From Solirubrobacterales bacterium (GTDB taxonomy: Bacteria > Actinomycetota > Thermoleophilia > Solirubrobacterales > Solirubrobacteraceae), in assembly GCA_017354065.1 (NCBI GenBank), contig JAFMRN010000023.1:1-5733 (forward strand): a DNA stretch of 5,733 nt, read 5' to 3'. The notes beneath the pieces were generated by a model. That model was not told where the DNA came from, did not search any database, and saw only the letters and a program-made list of their open reading frames with translations. Both the position numbers and the translations under genes were made by a program. This document shows, piece after piece, positions 5,029 through 5,733 of this stretch; the first letter of the stretch is position 1, and each line of letters begins with the position of its first letter.

Positions 5029-5733
5029 ATGACAGGGGCGGTAGCGGTCCTACCGTCACCGAAGGGTCGTAGTACGGCCCGTGTGCCAAGGGCGGCCGGC
5101 GCCAATTCCTGGCTCCCGCATCCCGGTGCGTGGGTGGCGCTCGCCGCCGCCGTGGGTCTCGCGATAGTGGCGTTGGGCGAGGACCTGTCGCGCGCTGCCC
5201 TGCTGCCGACCCCGTTCCTGATCTGGGCTGGGGTGGCGCTGATCATCGGACCGATCACATACCGCGTCACCGATCCGCGCGCCGGAACAGCTGAGCGGCT
5301 GGCGCTGGTCGCCGTGGCCGGTGTCGCCTTCTTTCTGGTCAAGGTGGTGCGCAGCCCCTTCACGTTCACGGTTGTCGATGAGCTGTTCCATCTGACGAAC
5401 CTGAACAACATCCTCGCCACGCATCACCTCTACAGTCCGAATCCCGGCCTGTCGGTGTCGGCGGACTACCCCGGGCTCGAGGGGACGGCCTCCGCGATCG
5501 CGATGCTGGCCGGGATCTCTCCCTTCGCGGCCGGAACGATCCTCGTCGGCATCATCCGCGTTACCGCGCTGTGCGCCCAGTTCGCGCTGTTCTCGGCGGT
5601 GAGCAGATCCTCAGCGGTCGGTGCGCTGGGAGCGGTCTTCAGCTTGGCGAACCCCAACACCTTGTTCTTTGAGGGCGCGTTTGCTTACGAGTCACTCGCC
5701 TTACCGTTGTTCCTGGTGCTGTTGGCGGCGCTG
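5029..5733 (+). CDS. Polytopic membrane protein, probable GT-C glycosyltransferase (5' part only)
   Basis: The frame is open from ATG 5029 to the right edge, 235 codons. In-frame GTG codons at 5020 and 5002 are alternatives: AGGGAG (4991-4996) is 5 bases before 5002, while GGGGGAG (5011-5017) is 11 before the ATG, so the start is uncertain. A basic N-terminus (residues 12-21) precedes hydrophobic segments at about 34-50, 58-78, 91-107, 153-180 and 195-214, with another starting near 222. Between the third and fourth lies VVDELFHLTNLNNIL (Asp117-Glu118) and then HHLYSPNPGLSVSADYPGLEG. An acidic pair in the first outer loop is typical of GT-C enzymes that take sugars from polyprenyl-phosphate donors outside the membrane. 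The family assignment rests on topology and this motif only. It is transcribed divergently from the acetyltransferase gene and probably belongs to the same surface-polysaccharide locus. Cut by the window edge. Confidence 0.72.
   Translation, partial: MTGAVAVLPSPKGRSTARVPRAAGANSWLPHPGAWVALAAAVGLAIVALGEDLSRAALLPTPFLIWAGVALIIGPITYRVTDPRAGTAERLALVAVAGVAFFLVKVVRSPFTFTVVDELFHLTNLNNILATHHLYSPNPGLSVSADYPGLEGTASAIAMLAGISPFAAGTILVGIIRVTALCAQFALFSAVSRSSAVGALGAVFSLANPNTLFFEGAFAYESLALPLFLVLLAAL

Noticed and set aside
4848..5420. A 190-codon minus-strand frame opposite the membrane protein
   Set aside because: Ser/Thr/Arg/Ala-rich translation typical of the reverse strand of a GC-rich gene; the plus-strand frame gives clear membrane segments.
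1..5733. CRISPR arrays, tRNA or rRNA genes, insertion sequence ends, known riboswitches
   Set aside because: None could be recognised by reading both strands; no repeat-spacer pattern, no transposase frame and no cloverleaf was seen.

Overview
The window is GC-rich, and its coding regions favour G or C at the third codon position. It carries GTG and TTG starts, a possible leaderless gene, secreted Ala-rich proteins and a family of GT-C-like membrane enzymes. This suggests a high-GC actinobacterium, possibly of the Thermoleophilia/Solirubrobacterales kind. The taxonomic placement is a guess from style and not from a marker gene.

Layout: (1) 1-1840, minus strand: a secreted GH26-type glycoside hydrolase with a C-terminal carbohydrate-binding (CBM4/9-like) domain, running off the left edge after 613 codons. 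(2) 1841-2252: a divergent regulatory region. It has one promoter-like TTGACA element facing each way, a G8 tract inside one promoter spacer, a 24-base hairpin, a perfect 9-base tandem repeat and a doubtful 48-codon ORF with a good ribosome binding site. (3) 2253-4142 (or from 2214), plus strand: a second secreted GH26-type hydrolase, clearly a paralogue of the first. The front of its C-terminal domain is replaced by a Ser/Gly/Ala linker, and the rest of that domain is very rich in Lys and Arg. (4) 4155-4184: a strong GC hairpin between convergent genes, probably a shared terminator. (5) 4190-4837, minus strand: a left-handed beta-helix O-acetyltransferase of the serine-acetyltransferase-like type usual in polysaccharide loci. 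(6) 4838-5028: a second divergent intergenic region. (7) 5029-5733, plus strand: the start of a polytopic membrane protein, probably a GT-C glycosyltransferase, cut by the right edge.

Together the genes look like part of a cell-surface or extracellular polysaccharide locus. A membrane glycosyltransferase would build or decorate a polymer, a cytoplasmic acetyltransferase would modify sugars, and two exported GH26-like enzymes would cut or remodel a polysaccharide outside the cell. The link is inferred from neighbourhood and families; no substrate can be read from the sequence. The points most worth a second look are the divergent GH26 pair with its DQE catalytic motif and three conserved cysteine pairs, the conversion of one C-terminal binding domain into a polycationic domain, and the unusual promoter region between the two genes.
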